Positions 46,703-55,836 of a DNA stretch of 64,000 bases are shown here, in pieces. A program made the position numbers and the translations under genes. The stretch is from Hyphomicrobiales bacterium. GTDB lineage: Bacteria > Pseudomonadota > Alphaproteobacteria > Rhizobiales > Beijerinckiaceae. The DNA lies in NCBI GenBank assembly GCA_004144595.1, contig SEEM01000004.1, forward strand, positions 1 to 64,000. The letters are read 5' to 3'. Each line of letters starts with the position of its first letter. Position 1 is the stretch's first letter. The notes below the pieces were generated by a model. That model saw nothing but the letters and a program-made list of their open reading frames with translations, ran no database searches and had not been told where the DNA came from.

Positions 46703-46856
46703 AACCCTTCTCGCATAGCGAGAGGGCAGGATGAGGGGGTAGGCCGTTCACCGAATTGGCTGTGAGGCGGTCGCCGCCGCGGTGAGCGCGCGCGCAACTA
46801 GTCGAAGAGCCCAAACCTCACCCCTGCCCTTCTCCTTGCAGGAGAGGGGTTCCCCG
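46703..46856. repeat. REP-like inverted repeat family 3, copy 2
   Basis: AACCCTTCTCGCATAGCGAG with GGGCAGGATGAGGGGG (46703-46739) is mirrored by CCTCACCCCTGCCCTTCTCC with TTGCAGGAGAGGGG (46816-46856). Related to 23734-23877. The whole 46658-46965 gap holds this element and no gene. Confidence 0.55.
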
Positions 46857-46965
46857 CGCCCTTTTGGTGTGACGTTGCACTCGCCATTGAAGCGAGCTTG
46901 ACGTATGGCGTCCCGCGGCGGCCCGTTTGGAGGCTGCGCGGATTACCAGACGAAACGAACCTCCA

Positions 46966-47793
46966 ATGACCGGTTCCGGCACCGACCGCACCCGCCCGGC
47001 CGTCCAGGCCCCTGCCCCCATCGTCATCCTGGTCGAGCCGCAGCTGGCCGAGAATATCGGCATGTGCGCCCGCGCCATGGCGAATTTCGGCCTCTCCGAG
47101 ATGCGTCTCGTCGCCCCGCGCGACGGCTGGCCGAGCGGCGGCGGCCTTAAGAAGGGCGCGACCGCGGCCGCCTCCGGCGCCACCCATATCCTCGAGAACG
47201 CGCGGCTCTTCGACAGCGCGGCCGAGGCCATTGCCGACCTCAACCATGTGCTCGCGACGACCGCCCGCGAGCGCGGCCAGATGAAGCGCGTGCTGACCCC
47301 GGCCGAGGCGATGCCGGAACTCGCCGGTCGCGTCGGCTCCGGCGAGCGCGTCGGCATCCTGTTCGGGCGCGAGCGGATCGGCCTGACCAACGAGGAGATC
47401 AGTCTCGCCGACGCGATCCTGACCTTCCCGGTCAATCCCGCCTTTGCCTCGTTGAACCTCGCGCAGGCCGTGCTGCTCAACGGCTATGAATGGTTCAAGA
47501 CGACCAATGGCGAGCCGCCCTTCCGCGAAAACAACCCCTCGCCGCCCGCCAAGCGCGAGATGATCCTGTCGATGTTCGACTATCTCGAAGGCGAGCTCGA
47601 CATCTGCGGCTTTTTCCCGCCCGGCAAGAAGCCGGTGATGACGGCGAACCTGCGCGATGTCCTGCATAGGCTCGACATGACCGAGCAGGAGGCCCGGACG
47701 CTGCGCGGCGTCTTCAAGTCGCTGGTCGAGGGACCGAAGAAGGCGAAGCTCCTGGCGAGGCAGGCCGGCGAGACGGAGCAAACCGAGCAATAA
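46966..47793 (+). CDS. TrmJ/LasT-type SPOUT RNA methyltransferase
   Basis: The 275-residue protein is a SpoU-class knotted methyltransferase. Motif 1 is IVILVEPQLAENIGMCARAM near residue 18, motif 2 GILFGRERIGLTNEEI near 126, and motif 3 PVNPAFASLNLAQAV near 150. TrmJ makes 2'-O-methyl at tRNA position 32; the C-terminal extension after about 180 fits TrmJ. A trpless ribosome site precedes the ATG, so the start is chosen on family length. Confidence 0.9.
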   Translation: MTGSGTDRTRPAVQAPAPIVILVEPQLAENIGMCARAMANFGLSEMRLVAPRDGWPSGGGLKKGATAAASGATHILENARLFDSAAEAIADLNHVLATTARERGQMKRVLTPAEAMPELAGRVGSGERVGILFGRERIGLTNEEISLADAILTFPVNPAFASLNLAQAVLLNGYEWFKTTNGEPPFRENNPSPPAKREMILSMFDYLEGELDICGFFPPGKKPVMTANLRDVLHRLDMTEQEARTLRGVFKSLVEGPKKAKLLARQAGETEQTEQ

Positions 47794-47819
47794 AAAAAGC
47801 CGGCCCCGAAGGGCCGGCT
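47792..47819. terminator. Bidirectional Rho-independent terminator
   Basis: AGCCGGCCC (47798-47806) pairs with GGGCCGGCT (47811-47819) across CGAA. Seven A's in front give a U-run on the leftward transcript. It is shared by the convergent RNA methyltransferase and TonB-receptor genes and starts at the methyltransferase stop. Confidence 0.85.
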
Positions 47820-47849
47820 CGTCTGGTCGGGGGGTCTCGAAACGCCCGG

Positions 47850-50144
47850 TCAGAATTGGTACTTCATCGTCGCCTTCACCGTGCGGCCGGGCTCGCTGTA
47901 ATAGTCGCGGGCCTGGGCCAGGACGCCGGTCGGGACGTTGACGGCATCGAAATACTTGCGATCGAAGATATTGTAGACGCCGACCTGGAGTTCAAGGTTG
48001 GCGATCTGCGGCATCGGGCGCCACCAGGCCGAGGCGTTGAAGAGCGCATAGCCCGGCGCCCGGAAGCCTTGGGCCGAACCGGTCGTCGCGGCGACATCGT
48101 CACGCCGGCCCGCGAGCTTGGTCGAAACCTCCGCACCCCAGCTCTCCGTCCCATAGGCGATCGCGACGATGCCCTGCGTCGGCGGGATCGAGTTCAGGAA
48201 GGTATTGTCGCTCTTGTTCATGCCGCGGGTGTAGGCGAAAGAGCCGCGCACGAGCCAGTTCGGCGCAAAGGCATACTGGCCGTTGATCTCGACGCCCTGG
48301 ATCTCCGCCTTCGGTATATTGCGGAAGGTGGTGATGCCGCCCTGCGGATACAGGCCGCCGACGCCAGGCGCCTGGGACTGGTAGGTATCGATGAAGTTGC
48401 GGTAGTTGCTGTGGAAATAGGTGACCGAACCGCCGAACTGCTTGTCGCCGAAACGGACGCCGACATCGATGCCGTTGCCGACTTCGGGTCGAAGCGTCGG
48501 GTTTCCCGTACGCAGATAGGTGGAAGGCCCGCCGAAGCGGCCATAGAGCTCGTCGGCCGTCGGCGCCCGGAAGGTCTTGGCCCATTGCGCGAAGAGGGTG
48601 ACGTCTTTCACGACGGGAGCGTTCTTGAGGATGTCGTATTCGAACCGGATGCGCGGCGACCAGGCGTTGTCGCTCGATGACGGCGGCAGCCCGACCGGGC
48701 GGGAACCACTATTGGTATAGGCCGGCGTATTCTGCGGCGCTTCCTCGTACCAGTCGAAGCGCACGCCCGGTGTCACGCGCAGGCGATTGTCGAGCATGCC
48801 GATCTCGTCATGCAGATAAAGCCCGAGGAGCTTGCCATCGACCTTCGGCTGGTCGGACTGGTTGGTGAAGAGGTTGTTACAGGTGGCGAACGCGCCGGTG
48901 AACGAGCCGGACGCCGGACGCGCAGGGCAGTTGTCGAGACCTGCCGAATATTGCTCCAGCGAAGACATGCGCAGTTCGGTGCCGGCCGTCAGGCGGTGCG
49001 TGAACGCCCCGGTCTGGAAGTTCTTGATGACATGGCCGTTGAAGCCATAGGCGTTCTGCTCGTTCTCGTTGTCGCGGATATAGGGGCCGACGATGCTGGT
49101 ATAGCGATAGGCACGAGCCAGATCGTTACGCTTCAGGCGCTGCCAGTACGCGACCGCGTGAGCCTCATCGAAGAACGAGCCCGGCACGACATAGTCATAG
49201 CTCAGCGAAACCCGGTTGCGCTCGACATCCTCGCCGGTCTGGTAGGAGCCGGGCCGGAAATTGCCGGTCGGCGAAACCGTGCTGGTGCGGGTCTGCACCC
49301 GGTCGGCGCGCTTGAAGAACTCACCCTGAATGCCGAAGCGGTGATCGCCGACCTGCTGGTAGATCTTGGCGAGGAAATTGTACTGGTTGAAGTCGGCCGG
49401 GTTCGGCGCGGTGCGGCCGGCGCCGATCGTCTTGAGGTTGCCCTTGTTGTCGATCTCGTGCCCGTCGCGGAAGCCGCCCTGAAACAGGACGGAGGTGTTG
49501 CCCATCTTGGCCGCCACGGCCGCGCTGCCGAACCAGGCTCGGTCGGTACTGTCATAACCGGTCTTGGTCAGCACCCCGTAATTGCGCCCGTTGCGGATCA
49601 GGTCCTCGGGGTCGAGCGTGCGCACTGCCAGCGCGCCGCCCAGCGCCCCGCTGCCCAGCGTCGCGCCGCCGCTGCCGCCGCGCAGCAGGTCGAGCGTCGA
49701 GAGGGAGTCGAAGTCAAAGGCCGCCCCGATGCCGCGGCCATTGACGCGCGTATCGGTCGTGAAGGGCTGGCGGATACCGTCGATCGTCGTCAGCACACGG
49801 GCGCCGTCGAGACCGCGGATGTTGAGCGAATTGGTCGCGCGGTTGAAGGTGATGCCGGCCTCGACGCGGTTGGAAAGGTCGGTCAGGCTCGTAATCTGCT
49901 CACGGTCGAGTTCCTGGCGCGTCACGCGCGTCGTCGTCGGTCCGTTGAGCAGCGCCCCGCCGGGTTGCCCCTCGCCCTGCACGTTGATCTGGTCGAGGAC
50001 GACGGGGGCCTCGGCGTTCTCAGCGGCAGGCGCAGTGGCGCGAACCCGGCCCTGCTGCTGCGCGATGGCGGGCGAAGCGAGCAGCACCACCACCAGACTG
50101 CCGAGCGCGACCCCTTCGCGCAATGTGCCGGAATACGTCCCCAT
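47850..50144 (-). CDS. TonB-dependent haem/haemoglobin-type outer-membrane receptor
   Basis: The 764-residue receptor has a signal peptide (cleavage near AIA/QQ, residue 29), a plug domain beginning VVLDQINVQGEG with SLNIRGLDGARVLTTIDG, and a 22-strand barrel ending KATMKYQF with terminal Phe. TFRAPTADELYGRF and GNPTLRPEVGNGIDVGV are typical of the haemoglobin/transferrin/lactoferrin receptor class, including rhizobial haem receptors. It imports haem or a related iron source with TonB energy. An ICE-like palindrome lies about 180 bases upstream. Confidence 0.9.
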   Translation of the reverse strand: MGTYSGTLREGVALGSLVVVLLASPAIAQQQGRVRATAPAAENAEAPVVLDQINVQGEGQPGGALLNGPTTTRVTRQELDREQITSLTDLSNRVEAGITFNRATNSLNIRGLDGARVLTTIDGIRQPFTTDTRVNGRGIGAAFDFDSLSTLDLLRGGSGGATLGSGALGGALAVRTLDPEDLIRNGRNYGVLTKTGYDSTDRAWFGSAAVAAKMGNTSVLFQGGFRDGHEIDNKGNLKTIGAGRTAPNPADFNQYNFLAKIYQQVGDHRFGIQGEFFKRADRVQTRTSTVSPTGNFRPGSYQTGEDVERNRVSLSYDYVVPGSFFDEAHAVAYWQRLKRNDLARAYRYTSIVGPYIRDNENEQNAYGFNGHVIKNFQTGAFTHRLTAGTELRMSSLEQYSAGLDNCPARPASGSFTGAFATCNNLFTNQSDQPKVDGKLLGLYLHDEIGMLDNRLRVTPGVRFDWYEEAPQNTPAYTNSGSRPVGLPPSSSDNAWSPRIRFEYDILKNAPVVKDVTLFAQWAKTFRAPTADELYGRFGGPSTYLRTGNPTLRPEVGNGIDVGVRFGDKQFGGSVTYFHSNYRNFIDTYQSQAPGVGGLYPQGGITTFRNIPKAEIQGVEINGQYAFAPNWLVRGSFAYTRGMNKSDNTFLNSIPPTQGIVAIAYGTESWGAEVSTKLAGRRDDVAATTGSAQGFRAPGYALFNASAWWRPMPQIANLELQVGVYNIFDRKYFDAVNVPTGVLAQARDYYSEPGRTVKATMKYQF

Positions 50145-50321
50145 GGCCTTGACCCGTCCTTCTGAACGCTACGGACCGGAGCCGCCGCGCTTCACAGTTT
50201 TAAATTAATACAAACAAGGTCTTATCCGCCCCGACAAGACAGTATTCGGATATTGAGTGACTCGATAACTGTCAATCAGTCACCATACGAAGGACATATT
50301 CCGATGCAGGAAGAACACATT

Positions 50322-50338
50322 AGTAGAACTAGTCTAAA
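50322..50338. promoter_or_regulatory. Irr/ICE-like iron control palindrome
   Basis: AGTAGAACTAGTCTAAA matches 13 of 17 positions of the rhizobial iron-control-element type TTTAGAANNNTTCTAAA as I recall it. It lies in the 358-base AT-rich gap (50145-50502) between the haem receptor and the divergent amine oxidase. The rest of the gap shows no gene. Confidence 0.4.
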
Positions 50339-50502
50339 TTATAATATTGAGTTGCGCCGTTCTAAGCTGGTGCCCCGTCGCCTTGCCGTGGGAGCGCGGG
50401 ACGCTCCCGATCTCGTGATCGCGCCTTGCCGCCCGCTCGTCGGCTTGCCGTTGCAATGCAGGAGCAAGGCTCCAACATGCGGAGCATCATAGGACTTCTG
50501 AG

Positions 50503-51819
50503 ATGCTAGACCGCCGCGCGATCTTGACGGGAACGGGCGCCATGGCCGCGAGCTTCGCCATCGCCGGCAGGGCGGCCGCTGCGACGGATGTCGATGTCGT
50601 GGTGATTGGCGCAGGCGCCGCCGGCATCGCCGCCGCCCAGACCCTTCAGGCCGCAGGAAGACGAGCGCTGGTGCTCGAAGCGCGCGGCCGTGTCGGCGGA
50701 CGTGCCTTCACCGACGCCTCGCTCGGTCCGGCCTATGATGCGGGCGCGATGTTCATCCACTGGGCCGAGCGCAACCCCTGGGCCCAGATCGCCCGCGACC
50801 TCGGCATCGCCACCCCCGCCGAATCCTGGGGCGGCGGCTTCAAGGTCTTCACCGACGGCCGCCCCATGTCGGAGCCGGAACGCAACCGCCGCCGAAGCGC
50901 GTTCGGCCAGATCGACCGCAGGCTGGAAAGCGTCGACCTCACCCAGCGCGACATGTCGATCGCCGAACTGCTGGGGGATCTCGGGCCGGAACTCGCGCCA
51001 GTCGCCGCGTCCGGCCTGCTGCTCTCGATCGGCGAGGAATCGAGCCGCATCTCCGCACGCGACTACCAGCGCCTGTGGTCAGGGGACGATCTCGTCGTCC
51101 CGTCCGGCTACGGCAATCTCGTTGCGCGGTCTGCGGCCGGGCTCGATATCCGGTTGAACGAACCGGTCGAGACGGTCCGCTGGGACGGGCCGGGCGTCAC
51201 CGTCACCACCCGCTCCGGCACGCTGCGGGCCAATGCCTGCATCGTCACGGTTCCGGTCGGCGTGCTGAAAGCCGGGACGATCCGCTTCATCCCCGAACTA
51301 CCGGCCCAGACTCGGGATGCCCTCGCCGGCCTGCATATGGGGGCGCTGACCAAGATCGCGCTCAAGGTTGAGGGGGACCGCTTCGGCATCGCGCCGGGCA
51401 CGAGCTTTCTGGAGGCGGCAGCCCCCGAGCGCCTGATGAATCTCGACATGTTCCCTGGCGGCCAGGATATCGTAATCGGCTATTGCGGCGGCGATTACGC
51501 CCGCAAGCTCTCCGAAGCGGGCACCGACGAGGCGCGCGCTCATCTTGTCGACCTGCTGGTGAAGATGGTCGGCGCCGACTTCCGCAAAACGGTGAAAGAG
51601 GTCTCCTTCCCGGCCTGGTGGACAGATCCCTTCGCCCGGGGTTCCTATTCGATCTGCGATCCCGGTCACGAGGCGGCACGCGACGCCCTCGCCCAACCGA
51701 TCGGCAACCGGCTCTTCATCGCCGGCGAGGCGACGGCCGGCGGCGGCGCCATGACGGTCGGCGGCGCCACGCTGGCCGGCCGCGCCGCGGCAACAGCGAT
51801 CGCCCGCCTGAAAGCCTGA
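50503..51819 (+). CDS. Tat-exported flavin monoamine oxidase family protein
   Basis: The 438-residue protein starts with a twin-arginine signal (LDRRAILTGTGAMAASFAIA) and then a GMC/monoamine-oxidase FAD domain: VVVIGAGAAGIAAAQTL near 31, EARGRVGGRAF near 60, and the C-terminal FIAGEATAGGGAMTVGGATLAG. It is expected to be exported folded with FAD and to oxidise an amine in the periplasm; the substrate is unknown. It is divergent from the haem receptor. Confidence 0.9.
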   Translation: MLDRRAILTGTGAMAASFAIAGRAAAATDVDVVVIGAGAAGIAAAQTLQAAGRRALVLEARGRVGGRAFTDASLGPAYDAGAMFIHWAERNPWAQIARDLGIATPAESWGGGFKVFTDGRPMSEPERNRRRSAFGQIDRRLESVDLTQRDMSIAELLGDLGPELAPVAASGLLLSIGEESSRISARDYQRLWSGDDLVVPSGYGNLVARSAAGLDIRLNEPVETVRWDGPGVTVTTRSGTLRANACIVTVPVGVLKAGTIRFIPELPAQTRDALAGLHMGALTKIALKVEGDRFGIAPGTSFLEAAAPERLMNLDMFPGGQDIVIGYCGGDYARKLSEAGTDEARAHLVDLLVKMVGADFRKTVKEVSFPAWWTDPFARGSYSICDPGHEAARDALAQPIGNRLFIAGEATAGGGAMTVGGATLAGRAAATAIARLKA

Positions 51820-51823
51820 GGCG

Positions 51824-52762
51824 TCAGCGAGGACTGGGTCGAAGCGCCAGCTCCCAGTTCTGGCCGACGAGATCCTGGCCGAAGGAGTGGTGCCTCTCCT
51901 CCGCCACCAGCCGAAAGCCCTCGCCGAGATAGATGCCGCGCGCCGCGTGCAGGATGTCGTTGGTCCAGAGCACCATGCGCTCATAGCCGGCGGCGCGCGC
52001 AAAACCGATCGCATCGCGGACGAGGCGCTTGCCGAGCCCCAGCCCATGCGCCCGCTTCTCGACGATCACGAGCCTGAGCTTCGCGGTCGCCTCGTCCTCC
52101 TGCACCACGAAAGCGGAGCCGACAGGCTGGCCGTCGATCTCCGCGATGAAGCAGCGCTCGCGGCCGGGCTTCAACTCCCGCAGGAATTTCGCCGCGATCT
52201 CCGCGACGAGCGCTTCGAAGCGCGAATCCCAGCCATAGTCCTCGGCATAGAGCCGGCCATGGGCCCCCACGACCCAACCCATGTCGCCGGCCCGGTGCTC
52301 GCGGATGATGGGCACCGAACGATCGCGCCCAGCGCCTGAGAGAAGACGCTCGGTATCGGCGAGCGCATCGATGAGGCGAGCCTGCTCGACCGGCGCAAGC
52401 CGTCGCAGGATCGCCGCCGCCTGAGCGCTGGAAGCTTCATCGAGCGGCCGGAAGGCGGCCCTGCCTTTAGCGGTCAACCGCAGCCGCCAGGCTCGGCCAT
52501 CGGCGGCCGAGCGGCTGCGTTCGAGCCAGCCTTGCCCCGCGAAGCGCTTGAGGATGCGCGAGAGATAGGCCGGATCGAGATCGAACGCTCTGGCCATCTC
52601 GGCCGCCTGCCAGTCGTCGCGCTGCGCCAGCTCGTAAAGCACGCGCGCCTCGGCGAGCGCGAGCCCGGAGCCGTGCAGGCTGCCCCCGAGCGCCCCGACC
52701 CAGCGGGTATGGAAGCGGTTGAAGCGGCGGATCGCGGCGACGGCCGTCTGGGTGGTATCCAT
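51824..52762 (-). CDS. MarR-type regulator fused to GNAT acetyltransferase
   Basis: This 312-residue fusion joins an N-terminal MarR winged helix (about residues 1-145, with AEMARAFDLDPAYLSRILKR as the recognition region) to a C-terminal GNAT domain (about 150-312, acetyl-CoA loop RAHGLGLGKRLVRDAIGFA). Such fusions are known and thought to couple DNA binding to acetylation, but targets are not established. It converges on the amine oxidase gene, separated by four bases. Confidence 0.88.
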   Translation of the reverse strand: MDTTQTAVAAIRRFNRFHTRWVGALGGSLHGSGLALAEARVLYELAQRDDWQAAEMARAFDLDPAYLSRILKRFAGQGWLERSRSAADGRAWRLRLTAKGRAAFRPLDEASSAQAAAILRRLAPVEQARLIDALADTERLLSGAGRDRSVPIIREHRAGDMGWVVGAHGRLYAEDYGWDSRFEALVAEIAAKFLRELKPGRERCFIAEIDGQPVGSAFVVQEDEATAKLRLVIVEKRAHGLGLGKRLVRDAIGFARAAGYERMVLWTNDILHAARGIYLGEGFRLVAEERHHSFGQDLVGQNWELALRPSPR

Positions 52763-52889
52763 GGCGCACCTCCAGCTGGAGAACTACTCTGGATGCCATT
52801 CGATTTAGTGGACTGAGTCAACTAAATTTGAGACAGCCGGGGAACCCGTCGTTGATCGTCCCTTAACCGGTCTCTGGCGGAGTCGCGCT

Positions 52890-53777
52890 TTGGAATTCCT
52901 CGGCACAGTCATGCAAGTCGATCTCCTCGCCGGCACGGGCCACCGCCCCTTCGCGATCCCCCGGCCCCGGCCGACCATTCTCGTTTTCGATTCCGGCCTC
53001 GGCGGCCTCACCGTACTTGGGCGCACGACCCAGGCCTGCCCCGGCGCCCATATCGTCTATGCCGCCGACGATGCCGGCTTTCCCTATGGCCGCTTGAGCG
53101 AGGACGATCTCGTCATCCGTGTCCTCGCGGTGATGGAACGCCTGATCGCGCGCTTCCATCCGGATCTCGTCGTGATTGCCTGTAATACCGCTTCGACGCT
53201 GGTGCTGCCCGCCTTGCGCGCGCGCTTTGCGATTCCCTTCGTCGGCACCGTTCCCGCGATCAAGCCGGCAGCAGTCGCGACACGCAGTGGCATGATCTCG
53301 GTGCTGGCGACGCCCGGCACCGTGGCGCGCGATTACACCCGCGAGCTGATCGAGACCTACGCAGCCAGCCATCACGTCACGCTGGTTGGCGCGACCCGGC
53401 TCGCCGGCCTCGCCGAGAAGTCGCTCAAGGGCGAGCCTGTCGATGACGCGGTTCTGGCCGCCGAGATCGCCCCCTGCTTCGTCGAGGCTGACGGCCGCCG
53501 CACCGATGTCGTCACTCTCTCCTGCACGCATTACCCGCTCCTGCTGGAGCGGATGAAGCGCCTGGCGCCCTGGCCCGTCGAATGGATCGATCCGGCGCCG
53601 GCGATCGCGCGTCGCGTCGCCGACCTCCTGTGCGGCGCCCGTCAGCCCGATCCTGCCTGCCACGACGCCACCGCGGTCTTCACCAACGGCGCCGGCCTGA
53701 CAGGTCCCTTGCGCATCGCGCTCGCCGGTTATGGATTGGCGCGGATCGTGGTCGAGCCCATGCCCTTGGCGAACTGA
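52890..53777 (+). CDS. murI: Glutamate racemase
   Basis: The enzyme supplies D-glutamate for peptidoglycan. It is about 295 residues and has all catalytic motifs: D34 in FDSGLGG, C98 in ACNTAS and C212 in SCTHYP. The longest start is a TTG at 52890 with GGAG eight bases upstream; ATG at 52911 (MQVDLL) is the alternative, without such a site. It is followed by a hairpin before rpsD. Confidence 0.93.
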   Translation: MEFLGTVMQVDLLAGTGHRPFAIPRPRPTILVFDSGLGGLTVLGRTTQACPGAHIVYAADDAGFPYGRLSEDDLVIRVLAVMERLIARFHPDLVVIACNTASTLVLPALRARFAIPFVGTVPAIKPAAVATRSGMISVLATPGTVARDYTRELIETYAASHHVTLVGATRLAGLAEKSLKGEPVDDAVLAAEIAPCFVEADGRRTDVVTLSCTHYPLLLERMKRLAPWPVEWIDPAPAIARRVADLLCGARQPDPACHDATAVFTNGAGLTGPLRIALAGYGLARIVVEPMPLAN

Positions 53778-53898
53778 CGCAACCCGGCCTCTCCCGGCGC
53801 GAAGCACCGACCGCGCCATTACGCTGCCGGCTCTGATCCCGCTCTGTCGCCTTCCCGGAATTGACTCGAAGCCGGCTTTCCGCCATACGCCCTTTCGT

Positions 53899-53931
53899 CG
53901 CGCGGCTCCTAACGGGGCCGCGTGGCTTTTT
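53899..53931 (+). terminator. Probable Rho-independent terminator after murI
   Basis: CGCGCGGC (53899-53906) pairs with GCCGCGTG (53917-53924, one G-T), loop of ten, followed by CTTTTTCC. It lies in the 263-base gap before rpsD and could also act as a leader structure. Confidence 0.5.
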
Positions 53932-54040
53932 CCGCACCCGTGATCCGCTCTTCTTCGGAAGCTGGATCTGTCGCCCCGGCCTACACGCAGGGGAACAGGA
54001 GGGCGCGGTCCTCACTCGCGAACTCAAGAGGACACGCGAT

Positions 54041-54658
54041 ATGTCAAAGCGCCATGAGGCGAAGTACAAGATTGACCGCCGCCTCGGTCAGAACATCTGG
54101 GGCCGCCCGAAGTCCCCGGTCAACCGCCGTGAATACGGACCCGGCCAGCACGGCCAGCGCCGCAAGGGCAAGCCGTCCGATTTCGGCACGCAGCTTCGCG
54201 CCAAGCAGAAGCTGAAGGGCTATTACGGCTCGATCTCCGAGAAGCAGTTCCGCCGTTATTACGCCGAGGCGATCCGTCTCAAGGGCGACTCGGGCGAGAA
54301 CCTCGTCGGCCTGCTCGAGCGTCGTCTGGACGCGGTGATCTACCGCGCCAAGTTCGTCCCGACCGTTTTCGCGGCCCGCCAGTTCGTCAACCACGGCCAC
54401 ATCACCGTGAACGGCAAGCGCGTGAACATCGCCTCCTATCAGGTGAAGCCGGGCGACGTGATCGCGGTCAAGGACTCGTCGAAGCAGCTCGCCATCGTCA
54501 TCGAATCGGCCGCCCTCGCCGAGCGTGACGTGCCCGACTACATCGACGCCGACCACACCAAGTTCTCGGCCACCTACACCCGCACCCCGACCCTGTCGGA
54601 CGTGCCCTATGCGGTGCAGATGGAGCCGAACCTGGTCATCGAGTTCTACTCGCGCTGA
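54041..54658 (+). CDS. rpsD: 30S ribosomal protein S4
   Basis: The 205-residue protein is the primary assembly protein of the 30S head/body. [20 protein letters not shown] opens it and the S4 RNA-binding domain follows, with [14 protein letters not shown] and [19 protein letters not shown]. There are no N-terminal zinc cysteines, so it is the cysteine-free form. AGAGGA precedes the ATG. It is monocistronic here, followed by a strong terminator. Confidence 0.98.
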   Translation: MSKRHEAKYKIDRRLGQNIWGRPKSPVNRREYGPGQHGQRRKGKPSDFGTQLRAKQKLKGYYGSISEKQFRRYYAEAIRLKGDSGENLVGLLERRLDAVIYRAKFVPTVFAARQFVNHGHITVNGKRVNIASYQVKPGDVIAVKDSSKQLAIVIESAALAERDVPDYIDADHTKFSATYTRTPTLSDVPYAVQMEPNLVIEFYSR

Positions 54659-54702
54659 TCGGCGGCACCGCCCTCGGCCTTTGCAGGCAGGGACGATATT
54701 CA

Positions 54703-54731
54703 GGGGATGGCCTTCGGGCCGTCCCCTTTTT
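54703..54731 (+). terminator. Rho-independent terminator after rpsD
   Basis: GGGGATGGCC pairs with GGCCGTCCCC across a TTCG tetraloop (one T-G wobble), followed by TTTTT. It lies 45 bases beyond the rpsD stop. Confidence 0.9.
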
Positions 54732-54794
54732 CGTTATCGGGTTGCTCCAGGTTCGACTGCATGTGGGGCCGTCGATCGCGAGCGGGAGAATGGC

Positions 54795-55079
54795 ATGGCA
54801 GCTTTGAAGCCGACGGTCATTACGTTGGCCACGCTCGCATTCCTGCTCACGCTGACGGTGGGGTGGAGCGTGGCGCTATCGTCTGGCGTTTCGGCCGAAG
54901 TCCGTTTCGGACGCAATGTTCGCGTCGGCGGGCACGATTTCTCGCATCAGCGTTTCAATCGGAAGCGGCGCGCGGAGATTTATCTCTATGATCGCGCCCC
55001 GGCCCGTTCGGGTTGCGTCTGGCGCTCTGATGGCCGCGGCGGCAAGGTTAAGACCTGTCACTTGCGCGCGATCAGGTAG
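54795..55079 (+). CDS. Small secreted or membrane-anchored hypothetical protein
   Basis: I do not recognise this 94-residue protein. Residues 7-35 form a signal or anchor helix (VITLATLAFLLTLTVGWSVA), followed by a basic mature part with two Cys (SGCVWRS and KTCHLRA) and many Arg. GGGAGA lies six bases before the ATG at 54795; the frame extends upstream over rpsD but cannot be part of it. Confidence 0.6.
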   Translation: MAALKPTVITLATLAFLLTLTVGWSVALSSGVSAEVRFGRNVRVGGHDFSHQRFNRKRRAEIYLYDRAPARSGCVWRSDGRGGKVKTCHLRAIR

Positions 55080-55143
55080 AAGCCGCCGCTCAGCAGGCGA
55101 CCAAAAGCGGGCTTCGCGAGGATGGCCTGACCTGTGCAGCGGC

Positions 55144-55296
55144 TCAGAGATGCGAGCCGACCTCATGGCGCAGCAGGTAGCAGCCCACTCCCAGGCAGCC
55201 GATCAGGATCGATAGCGCGTAGGGCCCGAACAGGCAGACGATGAAGACGGAGCCGATGAAGGCCCGCATCGCCCAGCATGACCATGTCTGCTTCAT
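55144..55296 (-). CDS. 50-residue putative membrane peptide
   Basis: This short frame encodes MKQTWSCWAMRAFIGSVFIV followed by a second hydrophobic stretch ending CYLLRHEVGSHL. AAAGG lies ten bases before the ATG. The two hydrophobic segments and four cysteines give it a membrane-protein look, but it is short and could be chance. It lies in reverse orientation between two small secreted-protein genes. Confidence 0.4.
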   Translation of the reverse strand: MKQTWSCWAMRAFIGSVFIVCLFGPYALSILIGCLGVGCYLLRHEVGSHL

Positions 55297-55496
55297 GGCT
55301 AACCTTTCGCATCGCAATCACTGACAAAGCGTAAATCGCGAGCCGTGAATCCAAACTGAACGGATATGGTAAATGGCGGAATCCCTCGTGAATTCCGTGC
55401 GTTAGGATTTTCGGCGAAAGCGGGGCGGAAGCGCAGTTCTGCGTATCTCCCAGCCACAGCCTGGCGTAGCGTCATTCCCCCGGAGAGGAGATTCGC

Positions 55497-55739
55497 ATGA
55501 AAAGATTTATACTGACGACCTTCGCCCTGTGCTGCATGGCCGGCGCCGCGCAGGCGCAAAGCTGCAACCTGCAGGCATCCGACAAGAAGCTCGCAGGCGC
55601 TGCAAAGACGAGCTTCCTGACCAAATGCGAAAAGGATGCCGGCGCCAGTTGCGACAAGCAGGCTGCCGATAAGAAGCTGGCAGGCGCCGCCAAGAACAGC
55701 TTCACCAAGAAATGCGTCACGGACGCGGTCAGCGGCTGA
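55497..55739 (+). CDS. PsiF-repeat protein, periplasmic
   Basis: The 80-residue protein has a signal peptide cleaved after AQA (residue 20), then two PsiF-type repeats: CNLQASDKKLAGAAKTSF and CDKQAADKKLAGAAKNSF, each closed by KC. PsiF proteins are phosphate-starvation-linked in enterics; the function is unknown. AGGAGA precedes the ATG. It ends before a hairpin shared with the next leftward gene. Confidence 0.82.
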   Translation: MKRFILTTFALCCMAGAAQAQSCNLQASDKKLAGAAKTSFLTKCEKDAGASCDKQAADKKLAGAAKNSFTKKCVTDAVSG

Positions 55740-55767
55740 CGAGCGGCAAAGCCGCCCGCATATGAAA

Positions 55768-55797
55768 AGCCACGCCCGGCGGAAACCGGGCGTGGCT
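55768..55797. terminator. Hairpin shared by convergent small genes
   Basis: AGCCACGCCCGG (55768-55779) pairs with CCGGGCGTGGCT (55786-55797). Four A's in front give a U-run to the leftward transcript, so it best serves the LTXXQ gene that ends at 55837. Confidence 0.7.
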
Positions 55798-55836
55798 CAT
55801 GTCAAGTGAGGTTCTGGGGCTGGATCGATGCAGCGC

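Noticed and set aside
50253-50492. 79-codon frame in the haem receptor/amine oxidase gap
   Set aside because: Spans the ICE-like palindrome and AT-rich promoter; no recognisable features and no good ribosome site.
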